The position numbers and the translations under genes are program-made. This document shows positions 8,935 through 16,903 of a DNA stretch of 33,252 nt, one piece after another. The stretch comes from an uncultured Flammeovirgaceae bacterium (GTDB lineage Bacteria; Bacteroidota; Bacteroidia; Cytophagales; Cyclobacteriaceae). The number at the start of each line of letters is the position of its first letter. Position 1 is the first letter of the stretch. The stretch lies in assembly GCA_937899105.1 (NCBI GenBank), contig CALBPF010000110.1:1-33252 (forward strand), in the 5' to 3' direction. The notes below the pieces were generated by a model that worked only from the letters and a program-made list of their open reading frames with translations, was not told where the DNA came from and made no database searches.

Positions 8935-10080
8935 ATGTTAGCAACAACAGAATCATCACAGATATTGAAGGTACTATTGGTAGAGGACGAAGACGCTCAC
9001 AGGGAGCTGAAAAAACGGAACTTCCGCTCCCATGAAATTATCATACTGTGTTAGGCATACAGTCTCTATGAGGCCAAGTCTTAGGTCTCCAAATCTATTC
9101 CGGATCTGGCTATTGTAGACTACAATATGCCTGATGGCAAGGGCATAGAACTTATACATGCGCAGAAAAGAAAGCAGTATCCTATAGTGCTTATGACCAG
9201 TTATGGTGATGAGAAACTTGCAGTGAAAGCGCTAAAATCAGGTGCGTTTGACTACATTGTAAAATCGGCGGCAATGTTCAATGAATTACCGAGAATAGCA
9301 AAAAAGATTTACCAGCAATGGGAGCATATTAACCACAAAAAGAAAAGTGAGCAAAAAATAAAAAAACAGAACAGCCAGCTCAAGAAAATTAATGCCGAAC
9401 TAGATCGCTTTGTTTACAGCGCCAGCCACGAGCTAAGGGCCCCGCTCATGAGTGTTATGGGTTTGATCAACCTTTCAAAGGTCCAGAATTCCGACCCTTC
9501 ACAGCAAGAGTATCTCAATATGATGGAAGAATGTCTGAAGAGATTAGATAAATACATTAAAGACATCACCGACTATTCGCGAAACAACCGGATGGAACCT
9601 GAAATTGGCAAGATTGATCCCGAAGAAGTGGTAGAGAATATATTAAGAGGACAGTCTTTTTTACCTGGCTTTTCTAAAGTAAGAAAGGAGATCAAAATAC
9701 AATCTCGATTTGCACTGTATTCGGATGTTAGAAGATTAGAAGTAATACTTAATAACATAATATCCAATGCTATCAAGTATCATAACTATAATCAGCCTGA
9801 CCCTTTTCTTTTAATAGAAATAGAAGTAAGAAGAGCTAAATACGTAATCAATATCGTAGATAATGGATGTGGTATTTCAGCAGAACACCTAGACAAGATT
9901 TTCAAAATGTTTTATCGGGCAACAGAATCCTCCGAAGGTTCAGGGCTTGGACTTTACATAACCAAAGAAACGGTAGATAAGTTGAAGGGCACAATTAGTG
10001 TACGCTCCTTTCTTAAGACAGGTACACGATTTACTGTGGTATTACCTAATAGAAAACCTAGACAAACTAACAATGAATAA
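8935..10080 (+). pseudogene. REC-histidine kinase gene interrupted by two in-frame TAG codons
   Basis: From ATG 8935 one frame runs to TAA 10080 with only two breaks, TAG at 9052-9054 and TAG at 9082-9084. Around them the translation is plainly a receiver domain: VLLVEDEDAHREL, then after the second stop SIPDLAIVDYNMPDGKG with the phospho-acceptor Asp, then VLMTSYGDE and FDYIVKS. A coiled coil, a HisKA box (FVYSASHELRAPLMS) and an intact ATPase domain (NAIKYHNY, DNGCGI, GSGLGLYITKE) follow. Translation from ATG 9127 could still give a 317-residue kinase missing the first half of its receiver. No frame change is seen, so this is nonsense mutation rather than an indel. A truncated but active kinase remains possible. 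Its 3' end overlaps the receiver gene at 10073. Confidence 0.8.
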
Positions 10081-10492
10081 GTGCATATTCGTTGTAGAGG
10101 ACAATGATGCTCACGCAGAGATTATAAGGCGGTGCTTTAAAAAATGCGAAGTGGATCTCCCTATAATACGAGCAAGTAATGGTGAAGAGGCCAAAAACTA
10201 CCTAGTTGACCAAGTGGAGATAAGCGGTAATTGGCTGGAACCAAAACTGATACTCCTAGACATTAGACTACCACGTGTTTCCGGTTTGGAATTACTGCAA
10301 GACGTAAGAAAGCATGATAAACTATCAGGCATTCCGATAGTCATCCTAACCTCGTCGGCCGCAGAAGCCGATATTAACGCTTCGTACCAAAGTCACGCAA
10401 GCAGCTACTTGGTAAAACCAATGAATTATTCCGAATATATAGCTCTTTTTCAAACCTTAACAAGATACTGGCTTGGCCTGAATTTGAACTAA
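10073..10492 (+). CDS. stand-alone response-regulator receiver (Rcp1-like)
   Basis: 139 residues from ATG 10073, which overlaps the end of the preceding kinase frame by 8 bases. A longer in-frame start at 9998 would add residues unlike any receiver, so it was rejected. Acidic pocket VVEDND (about 7-12), phospho-acceptor D63 in LLDIRLP, conserved Ser in VILTSS, switch lysine in YLVKPMN. The C-terminal half resembles the receiver at 5580 (EAD-SY--S-Y-VKP-NY, ending in a tryptophan), which supports common ancestry. The reading frame is intact although the upstream partner kinase is broken, so it may now serve another kinase. Confidence 0.88.
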   Translation: MNKCIFVVEDNDAHAEIIRRCFKKCEVDLPIIRASNGEEAKNYLVDQVEISGNWLEPKLILLDIRLPRVSGLELLQDVRKHDKLSGIPIVILTSSAAEADINASYQSHASSYLVKPMNYSEYIALFQTLTRYWLGLNLN

Positions 10493-10565
10493 ATCCACAT
10501 CATTCAACTAGTCTTCAGGTAATCTATCATGGCTGATAGTCAGTTTTGCTTCTCCTTACAAACTC

Positions 10566-11215
10566 TACCAAATAAAGAAATATGCACAGGACGACGGTCT
10601 TGCCAGTGCAGTGGTCTATGACATTGAACAAGACCAATCCGGCAGAATGTAGTATGCCATAAAGAAAGGACTAAGCTGCTATGGTTCACACTCCTTCCTG
10701 AACCGCACTTCAGCTTGAATCACGTGCCTTTATATCATGCAGCGCTTCAAAAAGATGAAGAAGGTCATATATCGATCTGGACTAACTTAATTGATAGGTT
10801 ACCAGAAAATATGAAGGATAGTTTAGAGAAGGTTGAAACATCCTTATTGCCTAATTTGCCTTCAGCTTTCTGTGATTCCAGAGAATATCATAGTTCTTTC
10901 AAAATTTGACTGAGAATGCGGCAAAACTCATGAACGGGGCTAAAAATAAAATCATAACTATCGGAGGAATTGAAAGAAACGACTGGAAAGGGTATTATGT
11001 ATGAGACAATAGACTTGGGGTTGAAGAGAAGTACCAAAATAAGATTTTTTAAAATCTTCAAAAGGCTCAAGCCGGAGATTAGCAGTACATGTATTGGCTT
11101 AGGGCTTGTTAAGAGAATCATAGAGTCCATAATGGGTAAAATATGGGTTGAGTCGGAGGCTTGGGTAAAGGAACTACCTTCTAGTTTAAATTACCTTCAA
11201 AAGAAGATTGATTTA
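10566..11215 (+). pseudogene. decayed propeller / histidine-kinase remnant
   Basis: Three shifted frames carry recognisable pieces. At 10566-10718 DDGLASAVVYDIEQD and GRM*YAIKKGLSCYG match a two-component-regulator propeller (Reg_prop) repeat, with a TAG where the family has tryptophan. At about 10850-11040 come LPSAFCDS, then, after a frame change, TENAAKLM (N box) and DNRLGVEEKYQNKIF (a degraded G1 box). At about 11046-11150 another frame gives KIFKRLKPEISSTCIGLGLV and GKIWVESE (F and G2 boxes). At least two frameshifts and several stops are needed to join them, and most of the expected protein is missing. It ends close to the converging regulator gene at 11235. The stretch 10720-10850 is open but not recognised. 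Confidence 0.65.
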
Positions 11216-11234
11216 CCTAATCTCTACCAATATT

Positions 11235-11987
11235 TTAGCAGTCTAACCATCGCTTAAAGTCGTTTACTCGATCGCGGCTAACGACTACTTCTTTAGTATT
11301 CTCAGGGTTTAAAGCAAGTATAAGACGACTGTTGAAGTAGGTGTGTATTTCCTTAATGGAGTGCGCATTTACAATAAATTGGCGATTCACTCTGAAAAAA
11401 TCAATTGGGTTGACTACCTCCTCAACCTGATCAAGTGAGTAGTCTATTGGCCATCTGTTATTATCTTTTGTAGTAACGGCGCAACTTCCCTCATAATAGC
11501 TGAAATAGGCAACATTATCTACTTCCAGATTTTTGAACTGCTCGCCCACTTTAACTAAAAATCTTTTCTTGTATTCGCCACTAACAATTTTTCGTAAAGA
11601 CCGTAACTCATGCCTGTCAGTATTAGTTTTTAAGGGTGCATTCTTCATTTTGGCTACCGCACTTATCAGGGCATTCTTTTCAATTGGCTTTAGCAAGTAA
11701 TCTATACTATTATACTTGAAAGCTCTAATCGCATATTCGTCATAGGCCGTTGTGAAAATGATAGATGATACGATGTCGACCTCTGATAAAAAGTCAAACG
11801 CAGTGCCGTCACCTAATTGAATATCTAAAAAAATAAGATCGGGTGGAGAATTATCTCTAAACCACTCTTTTGAACTTTCAACCGAGCCAAGTATACCCTT
11901 AACATTGATTGCACCATCTACTTTCTGCACCAGGTGTAGTAGTCGTTCTGCACTTAACGACTCATCCTCGATAATGATAGCATCCAT
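11235..11987 (-). CDS. LytTR-type response regulator
   Basis: 250 residues. The receiver domain has acidic residues E7/D8, phospho-acceptor D55 in LIFLDIQLGDG, and the switch lysine in DYLLKPIEK. A LytTR DNA-binding domain (about 140-248) contains FLVKVGEQFKNLEVDNVAYF and FFRVNRQFIVNAHSI. It starts 3 bases after the stop of the LytS-like kinase gene, so the two are co-translated partners. The DNA site it binds cannot be read from the window. The C-terminus converges on the decayed kinase remnant. Confidence 0.95.
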   Translation of the reverse strand: MDAIIIEDESLSAERLLHLVQKVDGAINVKGILGSVESSKEWFRDNSPPDLIFLDIQLGDGTAFDFLSEVDIVSSIIFTTAYDEYAIRAFKYNSIDYLLKPIEKNALISAVAKMKNAPLKTNTDRHELRSLRKIVSGEYKKRFLVKVGEQFKNLEVDNVAYFSYYEGSCAVTTKDNNRWPIDYSLDQVEEVVNPIDFFRVNRQFIVNAHSIKEIHTYFNSRLILALNPENTKEVVVSRDRVNDFKRWLDC

Positions 11988-11990
11988 TGA

Positions 11991-13031
11991 TTAGGTAGAA
12001 AAAATGGGCAACTTAACTTTGAAGTAATCATCCGACTGATAAACGACAACTTGTTCAGTGGATTTCAGGTTATATCGACTTTTTATATTTTCCAGGCCTA
12101 TCTTAGTCGTACTTGAGAACCCTTCTTTAGGATTGTTTTCATTCTGTACGACAATCGAGCTATCTGCATCATTATAGATCTTTATTATCAGTGGCTTCGT
12201 TTTATTGAACTTGTTATGTTTCACAGCGTTTTCAATGAGCATTTGCATTGAAAGTGTTGGTAAAACATATTTTGTTATATCCAAATCGATATCTTGTTCT
12301 ATAACTATACTCTCCTCGTGCCTGATTTTAAGGAGAAAAATATACGAGTCTAAAATTTCTAGTTCCTTGGACAAACTAATCATTTCGGTATTTGTGTTGT
12401 CTAAAATATACCTGTAAAGCTTCGAAAGCTGGGTAACAAAATCTGAAGCAAGGTCAGCGTCTTTATGGATAAGAGCGGCAAGGACACTAAAGTTATTAAA
12501 AAGAAAATGTGGATTCACCTGGTTCTTCAGCGTTTCATATTGACTCCGCATTAGTTCCTTTTGAATTCTTACCTGTTCTAATTCCATGGCCCGCATGCTC
12601 CGATAGTAGGTCTTCAGAATTTCAATAGCTATAACCAGCCAGGTAACTACAAAGCCCTGAATTATATTAGCAACGAATTCAGCTCCCGGATTTGTGATGC
12701 AATTAAGCCAAACTTTTAAGTGGTAAATTTCAAAATAGATAAATCCGGCCACAAGCGGGAAAGTGGCCAAGGTGGCAAAAAGAAAGACCTTAAACAAGCT
12801 CCTCTTTTCAGTAAGGTCGTGTGGGTTTTTGTTCCCAAAATAAAGTATCACATGATCACAAACCTCCCATACGATCAAAACAACACCTATGGCAAAAAGT
12901 AAAATGATCGGCCAAACAGTGATGTCATTTGCCAATGCAGCATCAGCGCTGTTTGAAGTGAGTCTAAAGAACAAATAAATGAAGGCCGCAGCTAAAACGC
13001 GCAGCCCATATTTCCGAAGTTTCGCCGACAT
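11991..13031 (-). CDS. LytS-like sensor histidine kinase (His_kinase family)
   Basis: 346 residues. About four hydrophobic segments fill the first 155 residues, followed by a short coiled coil. The His_kinase (LytS/YpdA) motif NQVNPHFLFNNF (about 165-180) holds the phospho-accepting histidine. The ATPase domain carries MQMLIENAVKHNKF and a degenerate glycine-poor lid, GLENIKSRY, normal for this family. It is followed 3 bases later by its LytTR partner and preceded by a small secreted protein gene on the same strand with a gap of 27 bases. Together they look like a three-gene unit in which the secreted protein could be a target or a ligand-side component (inference). Confidence 0.94.
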   Translation of the reverse strand: MSAKLRKYGLRVLAAAFIYLFFRLTSNSADAALANDITVWPIILLFAIGVVLIVWEVCDHVILYFGNKNPHDLTEKRSLFKVFLFATLATFPLVAGFIYFEIYHLKVWLNCITNPGAEFVANIIQGFVVTWLVIAIEILKTYYRSMRAMELEQVRIQKELMRSQYETLKNQVNPHFLFNNFSVLAALIHKDADLASDFVTQLSKLYRYILDNTNTEMISLSKELEILDSYIFLLKIRHEESIVIEQDIDLDITKYVLPTLSMQMLIENAVKHNKFNKTKPLIIKIYNDADSSIVVQNENNPKEGFSSTTKIGLENIKSRYNLKSTEQVVVYQSDDYFKVKLPIFST

Positions 13032-13058
13032 ACGTAGTAAAAATAACGAAACTATGGC

Positions 13059-13469
13059 TTATTCATCACCCTTAACTATTTGTGACCCTATAACCTCTAT
13101 AGATAGAACCTTACCTTTAATTTTTGATCCGTTTGTACCTAAACCTTTAACTACCACAGTATGACTCTTCGGACTTGCCGCTTTATCTACTAAAACAGAC
13201 ATCGTATAAGTATCCGGGACATCAGTACTTTTTGTAAAACTAATAGACAGATCGTCAGACGTTCTTGCTTGCAAACCATCGAAGCTGGTTCTTCTTGCAC
13301 GCTTCGATCTAAGCAGCCTGATCTCCACCTCCTCGGTGGCTCCGGGGTTTAATTTAAAGTTGGTTTCCTCCATAACAAGCGCCACACCTTCTTTCGGTGG
13401 CTCCTGGGCAAACACAGAAACCATTAAACCAACAAAAAATACAATGGATAAATAGATTTTCGATTTCAT
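13059..13469 (-). CDS. small secreted protein, unknown function
   Basis: 136 residues. An N-terminal signal peptide (MKSKIYLSIVFFVGLMVSVFA, cleavage after residue 21) precedes a beta-rich region with an Arg/Ser-rich loop (LLRSKRARRTSFDG) and alternating hydrophobic strands ending in GKVLSIEVIGSQ. The pattern suggests an immunoglobulin-like fold, but no named family is recognised. It precedes the LytS/LytR pair by 27 bases on the same strand, so it is probably transcribed with them. The periplasm or cell surface is the expected location. Confidence 0.75.
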   Translation of the reverse strand: MKSKIYLSIVFFVGLMVSVFAQEPPKEGVALVMEETNFKLNPGATEEVEIRLLRSKRARRTSFDGLQARTSDDLSISFTKSTDVPDTYTMSVLVDKAASPKSHTVVVKGLGTNGSKIKGKVLSIEVIGSQIVKGDE

Positions 13470-13650
13470 AATTTTTGAAGTTATATACTAAAAGTTTTAA
13501 CGAACCTTTCTCAGCGACCGGACTGGCATATGACCTGAGTTGTTGAATGATGATTTTAAATTGCCAAATAAAAGCCTCCAACTGCAAAAGGAAAATTCAA
13601 GAGCTTTCATCGCTTACTTCATGAGAAGCAGCTAATAACTTCTTGGGATG

Positions 13651-13800
13651 TTACTCTACATTAGCTGGTGTCGGGGTACGTTGGCTACCTCTGCCTGCCA
13701 CTTCAATATCATAGGCTCCTGCTACAGGCCTGGAAACGTCAATGTCTTCATCCTGAAAGTTGTACAGCCATCTGTTGAAGCTACCCGTTGCTAACGCATT
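13651..13800 (-). pseudogene. possible C-terminal remnant of a lost gene
   Basis: An open minus-strand frame of about 50 codons ends in TAA at 13651 and has balanced, protein-like composition (GSFNRWLYNFQDEDIDV, GAYDIEVAGRGSQRTPTP). It has no in-frame start codon, and upstream it runs directly into the AT-only palindrome at 13809-13840. It could be the tail of a gene whose front was lost when the BlaI/M56 unit arrived. No family is recognised, and chance cannot be excluded. Confidence 0.3.
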
Positions 13801-13808
13801 ACTATTTA

Positions 13809-13840
13809 TTATAATTATAAAAATAATTTTATAATTATAA
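13809..13840. promoter_or_regulatory. perfect 14-bp inverted repeat, probable BlaI-type operator
   Basis: Arms TTATAATTATAAAA and TTTTATAATTATAA are exact reverse complements separated by 4 bases (ATAA). The repeat ends 21 bases before the ATG of the BlaI-type repressor gene at 13862. BlaI/MecI-family dimers bind palindromes in their own promoters, so autoregulation is likely. TAGATTTG at 13850-13857 matches the Bacteroidota -7 box TAnnTTTG. It would place the start of transcription almost at the ATG and the palindrome over the -33 region, a good position for repression. A leaderless transcript would be unusual, so the promoter call is weaker than the repeat. Confidence 0.55.
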
Positions 13841-13861
13841 ATATAGTTGTAGATTTGAATT

Positions 13862-14233
13862 ATGAAAGAACTTACCTATGCAGAAGAGCAGGTAATGCAA
13901 GTATTATGGAGACTGGAAAAAGGTTTCTTAAAAGATATTGTAGATGCAATGCCAGAACCTAAACCCGCCTACCCTACCGTGTCTACCGTGGTTAGAGTAC
14001 TGGTTAAAAAAGAATTCATCGGCCATAACACTTATGGTAAGGTGAACGAGTATTACCCGCTGATCAAAAAGGACGAATACTTCAAAAAACATTTTAAAAG
14101 GATAGTGACAGATTTCTTTGGTAATTCATGGCAAGGGTTTGCCTCTTCCTTTGCTAACTCAGACCTGACGATGAAAGAGCTTGAAGCCATTAAATCAGAA
14201 ATTGATAAACAAATTAAAAAGAAGAAAATATGA
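13862..14233 (+). CDS. BlaI/MecI/CopY-family transcriptional repressor
   Basis: 123 residues. The winged-helix region carries the family signature: LTYAEEQVMQVLWRLEKG at the start, then YPTVSTVVRVLVKKEFIGH and a wing ending in Y-P-L. The C-terminal helix provides the dimerisation region. It represses by binding palindromes until cleaved or displaced, in response to a signal from a BlaR1/M56 membrane partner. That partner gene overlaps its end by 4 bases (14230-14233), so the pair is translationally coupled. No beta-lactamase gene lies nearby. Confidence 0.95.
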   Translation: MKELTYAEEQVMQVLWRLEKGFLKDIVDAMPEPKPAYPTVSTVVRVLVKKEFIGHNTYGKVNEYYPLIKKDEYFKKHFKRIVTDFFGNSWQGFASSFANSDLTMKELEAIKSEIDKQIKKKKI

Positions 14234-15576
14234 TATTCTATCTTTTATTGGTGAGTATAGGTTTGACTACTTTTTGGGTTTACTTCATCATTTTTCTGAA
14301 ACGAAAAACCTTCTTTAACTTAAATCGATGGTTTTTGCTGACAAGCCTGCTTTTTTCTTTTTTTGCTCCATTCTGTCAGACATTGATTCCTAAACCACCC
14401 CGAAATGCCGTTGAAAATATTATTCACCAGAGTCCGATAACTAACGTAATTGTTGAGAAGACAGAGTTCATCAGTCAGGAAGTAGAGCAGACTTTCTCAT
14501 CTCTGGAATACAATTATTCTTTGTGGATTGTAGTCGCTTATTTCACTGGTTTCGCTGTTTTTCTCTTACGTTTTCTTACCGGCATTTTTAAAATAGTGAT
14601 GTTGTATAGAAAAGGATCATACCGCGTATTGCAAAAAAGGCGTGTGTATGAGCATGACTTTATCGATCAGCCGTTTTCCTTATTCAGAAGTATCCACGTT
14701 CCTAAAAGCTGGCACATGAAGATCCCGAAGGAGATCCTTGATCATGAAAAGGAACATATAAAGCAATGGCATTTTATCGATATCCTGATAATAGAAGTCG
14801 CAGCTGTATTTCTATGGTTTAACCCAATCGTTTATCTGTACAAAAGAGCTATTCGGCTGAACATGGAGTATTTAGCCGACAGAAGTGTGATTTCACAGGG
14901 CGGAGATTTACTGAACTATCAATCGATGTTAGTTTCGATGGCTCTGATCAAAAATAATTATTCAACACTGACAATAAATTTTACAACACCACTTAAAACC
15001 AGGATAGAAATGATGACAAAGAAAAACTCAAAACCATGGGCTAAATTCTCTCTTTTAGGGATAATCCCCGCAGCAGCGATGCTGATGGCGCTAAGTACCA
15101 GAGAAGAGCTAAAAATGCCAATCAAAGAAAGTATCGCATCTTCAGGCTTATTGATTGAGTTCAACGATAAACCTGAAGGCCTACCCATACAAAGAGGCCA
15201 ACTTATCAAAATATCATCCAAGTACGGCATGCAGGCACATCCCGTCAAAAAGGAAGAGGTTTTTCATAATGGCATTGATTTAGTAGCTAAGCTGGGCACC
15301 CCTGTTTACGCCACAGCGTCCGGCACGGTCAGCGAGGCTAAATACAATGAGGACTACGGCTATTTTGTAACGCTTAACCATTCTGAAGAGTATCAAACGA
15401 AGTACTCCCACCTTAAAAACTTCGTAGTAATGAAGGGAGCGTTAATAATAAAGGGCCAGCTTATTGGATATGTAGGTAACTCCGGTAAATCTATCGCGCC
15501 ACATCTACACTATGAAGTACATGAAAGTGGAGAGCCTGCCAATCCAGATAAATTCATGAACTTAGATGATTGCTAA
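14230..15576 (+). CDS. membrane M56 (BlaR1-like) peptidase fused to an M23 peptidase domain
   Basis: 448 residues. The N-terminal half is a BlaR1/MecR1-like membrane metallopeptidase: membrane segments near 2-22, 35-50, 95-118 and 180-200, and a zinc motif HEKEH with H172, E173 and H176 followed by NMEYLADRSV. A further hydrophobic segment (about 274-291) leads to an M23 (LytM-type) domain in place of a penicillin-binding sensor. Its metal ligands are visible as HNGID (H346, D350) and HLHYE (H425, H427). M23 domains cleave or bind peptidoglycan peptides, so the protein may sense cell-wall material outside and relay this to the co-encoded BlaI repressor (inference). All expected catalytic residues appear present in both domains. 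Confidence 0.9.
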   Translation: MIFYLLLVSIGLTTFWVYFIIFLKRKTFFNLNRWFLLTSLLFSFFAPFCQTLIPKPPRNAVENIIHQSPITNVIVEKTEFISQEVEQTFSSLEYNYSLWIVVAYFTGFAVFLLRFLTGIFKIVMLYRKGSYRVLQKRRVYEHDFIDQPFSLFRSIHVPKSWHMKIPKEILDHEKEHIKQWHFIDILIIEVAAVFLWFNPIVYLYKRAIRLNMEYLADRSVISQGGDLLNYQSMLVSMALIKNNYSTLTINFTTPLKTRIEMMTKKNSKPWAKFSLLGIIPAAAMLMALSTREELKMPIKESIASSGLLIEFNDKPEGLPIQRGQLIKISSKYGMQAHPVKKEEVFHNGIDLVAKLGTPVYATASGTVSEAKYNEDYGYFVTLNHSEEYQTKYSHLKNFVVMKGALIIKGQLIGYVGNSGKSIAPHLHYEVHESGEPANPDKFMNLDDC

Positions 15577-15604
15577 ATCGATAGAAACACTTACACATTT
15601 TCTT

Positions 15605-15628
15605 GGGGGCGGGAGGTCACTTCCCCCC
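15605..15628. terminator. possible hairpin between converging genes
   Basis: A G-rich arm and a C-rich arm (GGGAGG-TCA-CTTCCC inside GGGGG and CCCCC runs) can fold into a hairpin between the ends of the M56/M23 gene (+) and the dehydrogenase gene (-). It stands out in an AT-rich genome. There is no clear T-run on either side, so it would be an atypical bidirectional terminator. Confidence 0.35.
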
Positions 15629-15639
15629 TAAATTATATC

Positions 15640-16815
15640 TTAGCCCTCGTAGCTGATCCTATACACTACTCCAGCAAAATCATCACTCACTAATAAGGAG
15701 CCGTCAGGCATTTGAAGTACATCTACAGGACGGCCCCAGGCATCCTGGGTATCATCGTTTAACCAGCCATCGACAAAAACTTCAGCTTTAGTAGTAGCAC
15801 TATTTTCTACTGTCACACGCATCAGCCTGTAGCCCACTTTCCTGGATCTGTTCCAAGAACCATGTTGCGCAACTATGATATCACCATTGTAATCTGTGGG
15901 AAACATATTACCCGTGTAGAATTTCATTCCAAGAGGCGCCGTATGGGCGCCAAACTTCCAACTTGGTTTCTTAAAATCGTTGCAGTGCCTCTCACTGCCA
16001 AACTCGGGATCAGCAATGTCACTGCCATGGCAATACGGGTAACCGAAATGCAGTCCTGATGAGGTTACTCTATTTAATTCACACGGTGGGACATTATCAC
16101 CCATCATATCCCTGCCATTGTCGGTAAACCATAGTTCTTTTGTTTCCGGATGCCAGGCAAAACCTACTGTGTTTCGTACACCTTCTGCTATTATCTCTAA
16201 ACCCGTTCCATCCGCATTTATACGTGTAATAGAAGCGAATACAGGATCATCACTTTTGCAAATATTGCAAGGCGCACCGACCGGCACATACAATTTCCCA
16301 TCCGGTCCAAAGGCAATGTATTTCCATCCATGATGCCCTTCAGTGGGGTATTCGTCATAAACCAGTTCGGGTTCAGGAGGATTAGAAAGGTTAGCTTCAA
16401 TATTCTTATATCGCCAAACTTTACTTACCTCAGCCACGTACAGATCTCCGTCCTTATAAGCTACTCCATTCGGCATCATAAGGTCTTCATCTATGATGTA
16501 TTTATCATCCGCTATCCAGTCTCCATTGGTATCCTTCAGCGCATATACCTTGTCGGCGGATCTGTTGCCAACATAAATTACACCTGAAGAACTCATTGCC
16601 AGTGATCTGGCATTTTCAACTTCTGCAAAAATGGAAACTTTAAAGCCGGGCGGTAAATTGAGTTTTTCCAGGGGATAATCTGATTCAGTTAAAGTCACCG
16701 CAGAAGAATCAGAATTCAAACTGCTACTCCCCGATTCCGATTCACTTCCACAAGCCATTAAAAAAGTAGTACTTAATACCAAAGCCAATAAAACGCTACG
16801 ATAAGATGTGTTCAT
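15640..16815 (-). CDS. PQQ-type glucose/sorbosone dehydrogenase family lipoprotein
   Basis: 391 residues from ATG 16815; an upstream in-frame ATG at 16833 would add six residues. The chosen start gives a standard lipoprotein signal (MNTSYRSVLLALVLSTTFLMAC), with the lipobox cysteine at residue 22. A Ser-rich linker follows, then a six-bladed propeller of the glucose/sorbosone dehydrogenase family: LPPGFKVSIFAEVENAR, GPDGKLYVPVGAPCNIC, TVGFAWHPETKELWFTDNG, VDVLQMPDGSLLVSDD. Members oxidise sugars with PQQ, but many Bacteroidota homologues have no proven substrate or cofactor. The cysteine-rich insert (PCNICKSD) suits an exported, disulphide-stabilised enzyme. It stands alone, divergent from the ABC-F gene. 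Confidence 0.88.
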   Translation of the reverse strand: MNTSYRSVLLALVLSTTFLMACGSESESGSSSLNSDSSAVTLTESDYPLEKLNLPPGFKVSIFAEVENARSLAMSSSGVIYVGNRSADKVYALKDTNGDWIADDKYIIDEDLMMPNGVAYKDGDLYVAEVSKVWRYKNIEANLSNPPEPELVYDEYPTEGHHGWKYIAFGPDGKLYVPVGAPCNICKSDDPVFASITRINADGTGLEIIAEGVRNTVGFAWHPETKELWFTDNGRDMMGDNVPPCELNRVTSSGLHFGYPYCHGSDIADPEFGSERHCNDFKKPSWKFGAHTAPLGMKFYTGNMFPTDYNGDIIVAQHGSWNRSRKVGYRLMRVTVENSATTKAEVFVDGWLNDDTQDAWGRPVDVLQMPDGSLLVSDDFAGVVYRISYEG

Positions 16816-16903
16816 GATGTTAAAGTTCTGCATTCCTGAGCAGCCATAAAAGTATGTGAGGTTTAGATTTTTTGAGAAACCTCATATGAATAGATTTGCA
16901 GCC

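Noticed and set aside
9052..9084. TAG recoded as an amino acid (amber suppression)
   Set aside because: Genes at 7944 and 8709 end in TAG, and the similar double break at 22102-22116 uses TAA, so general recoding is not supported.
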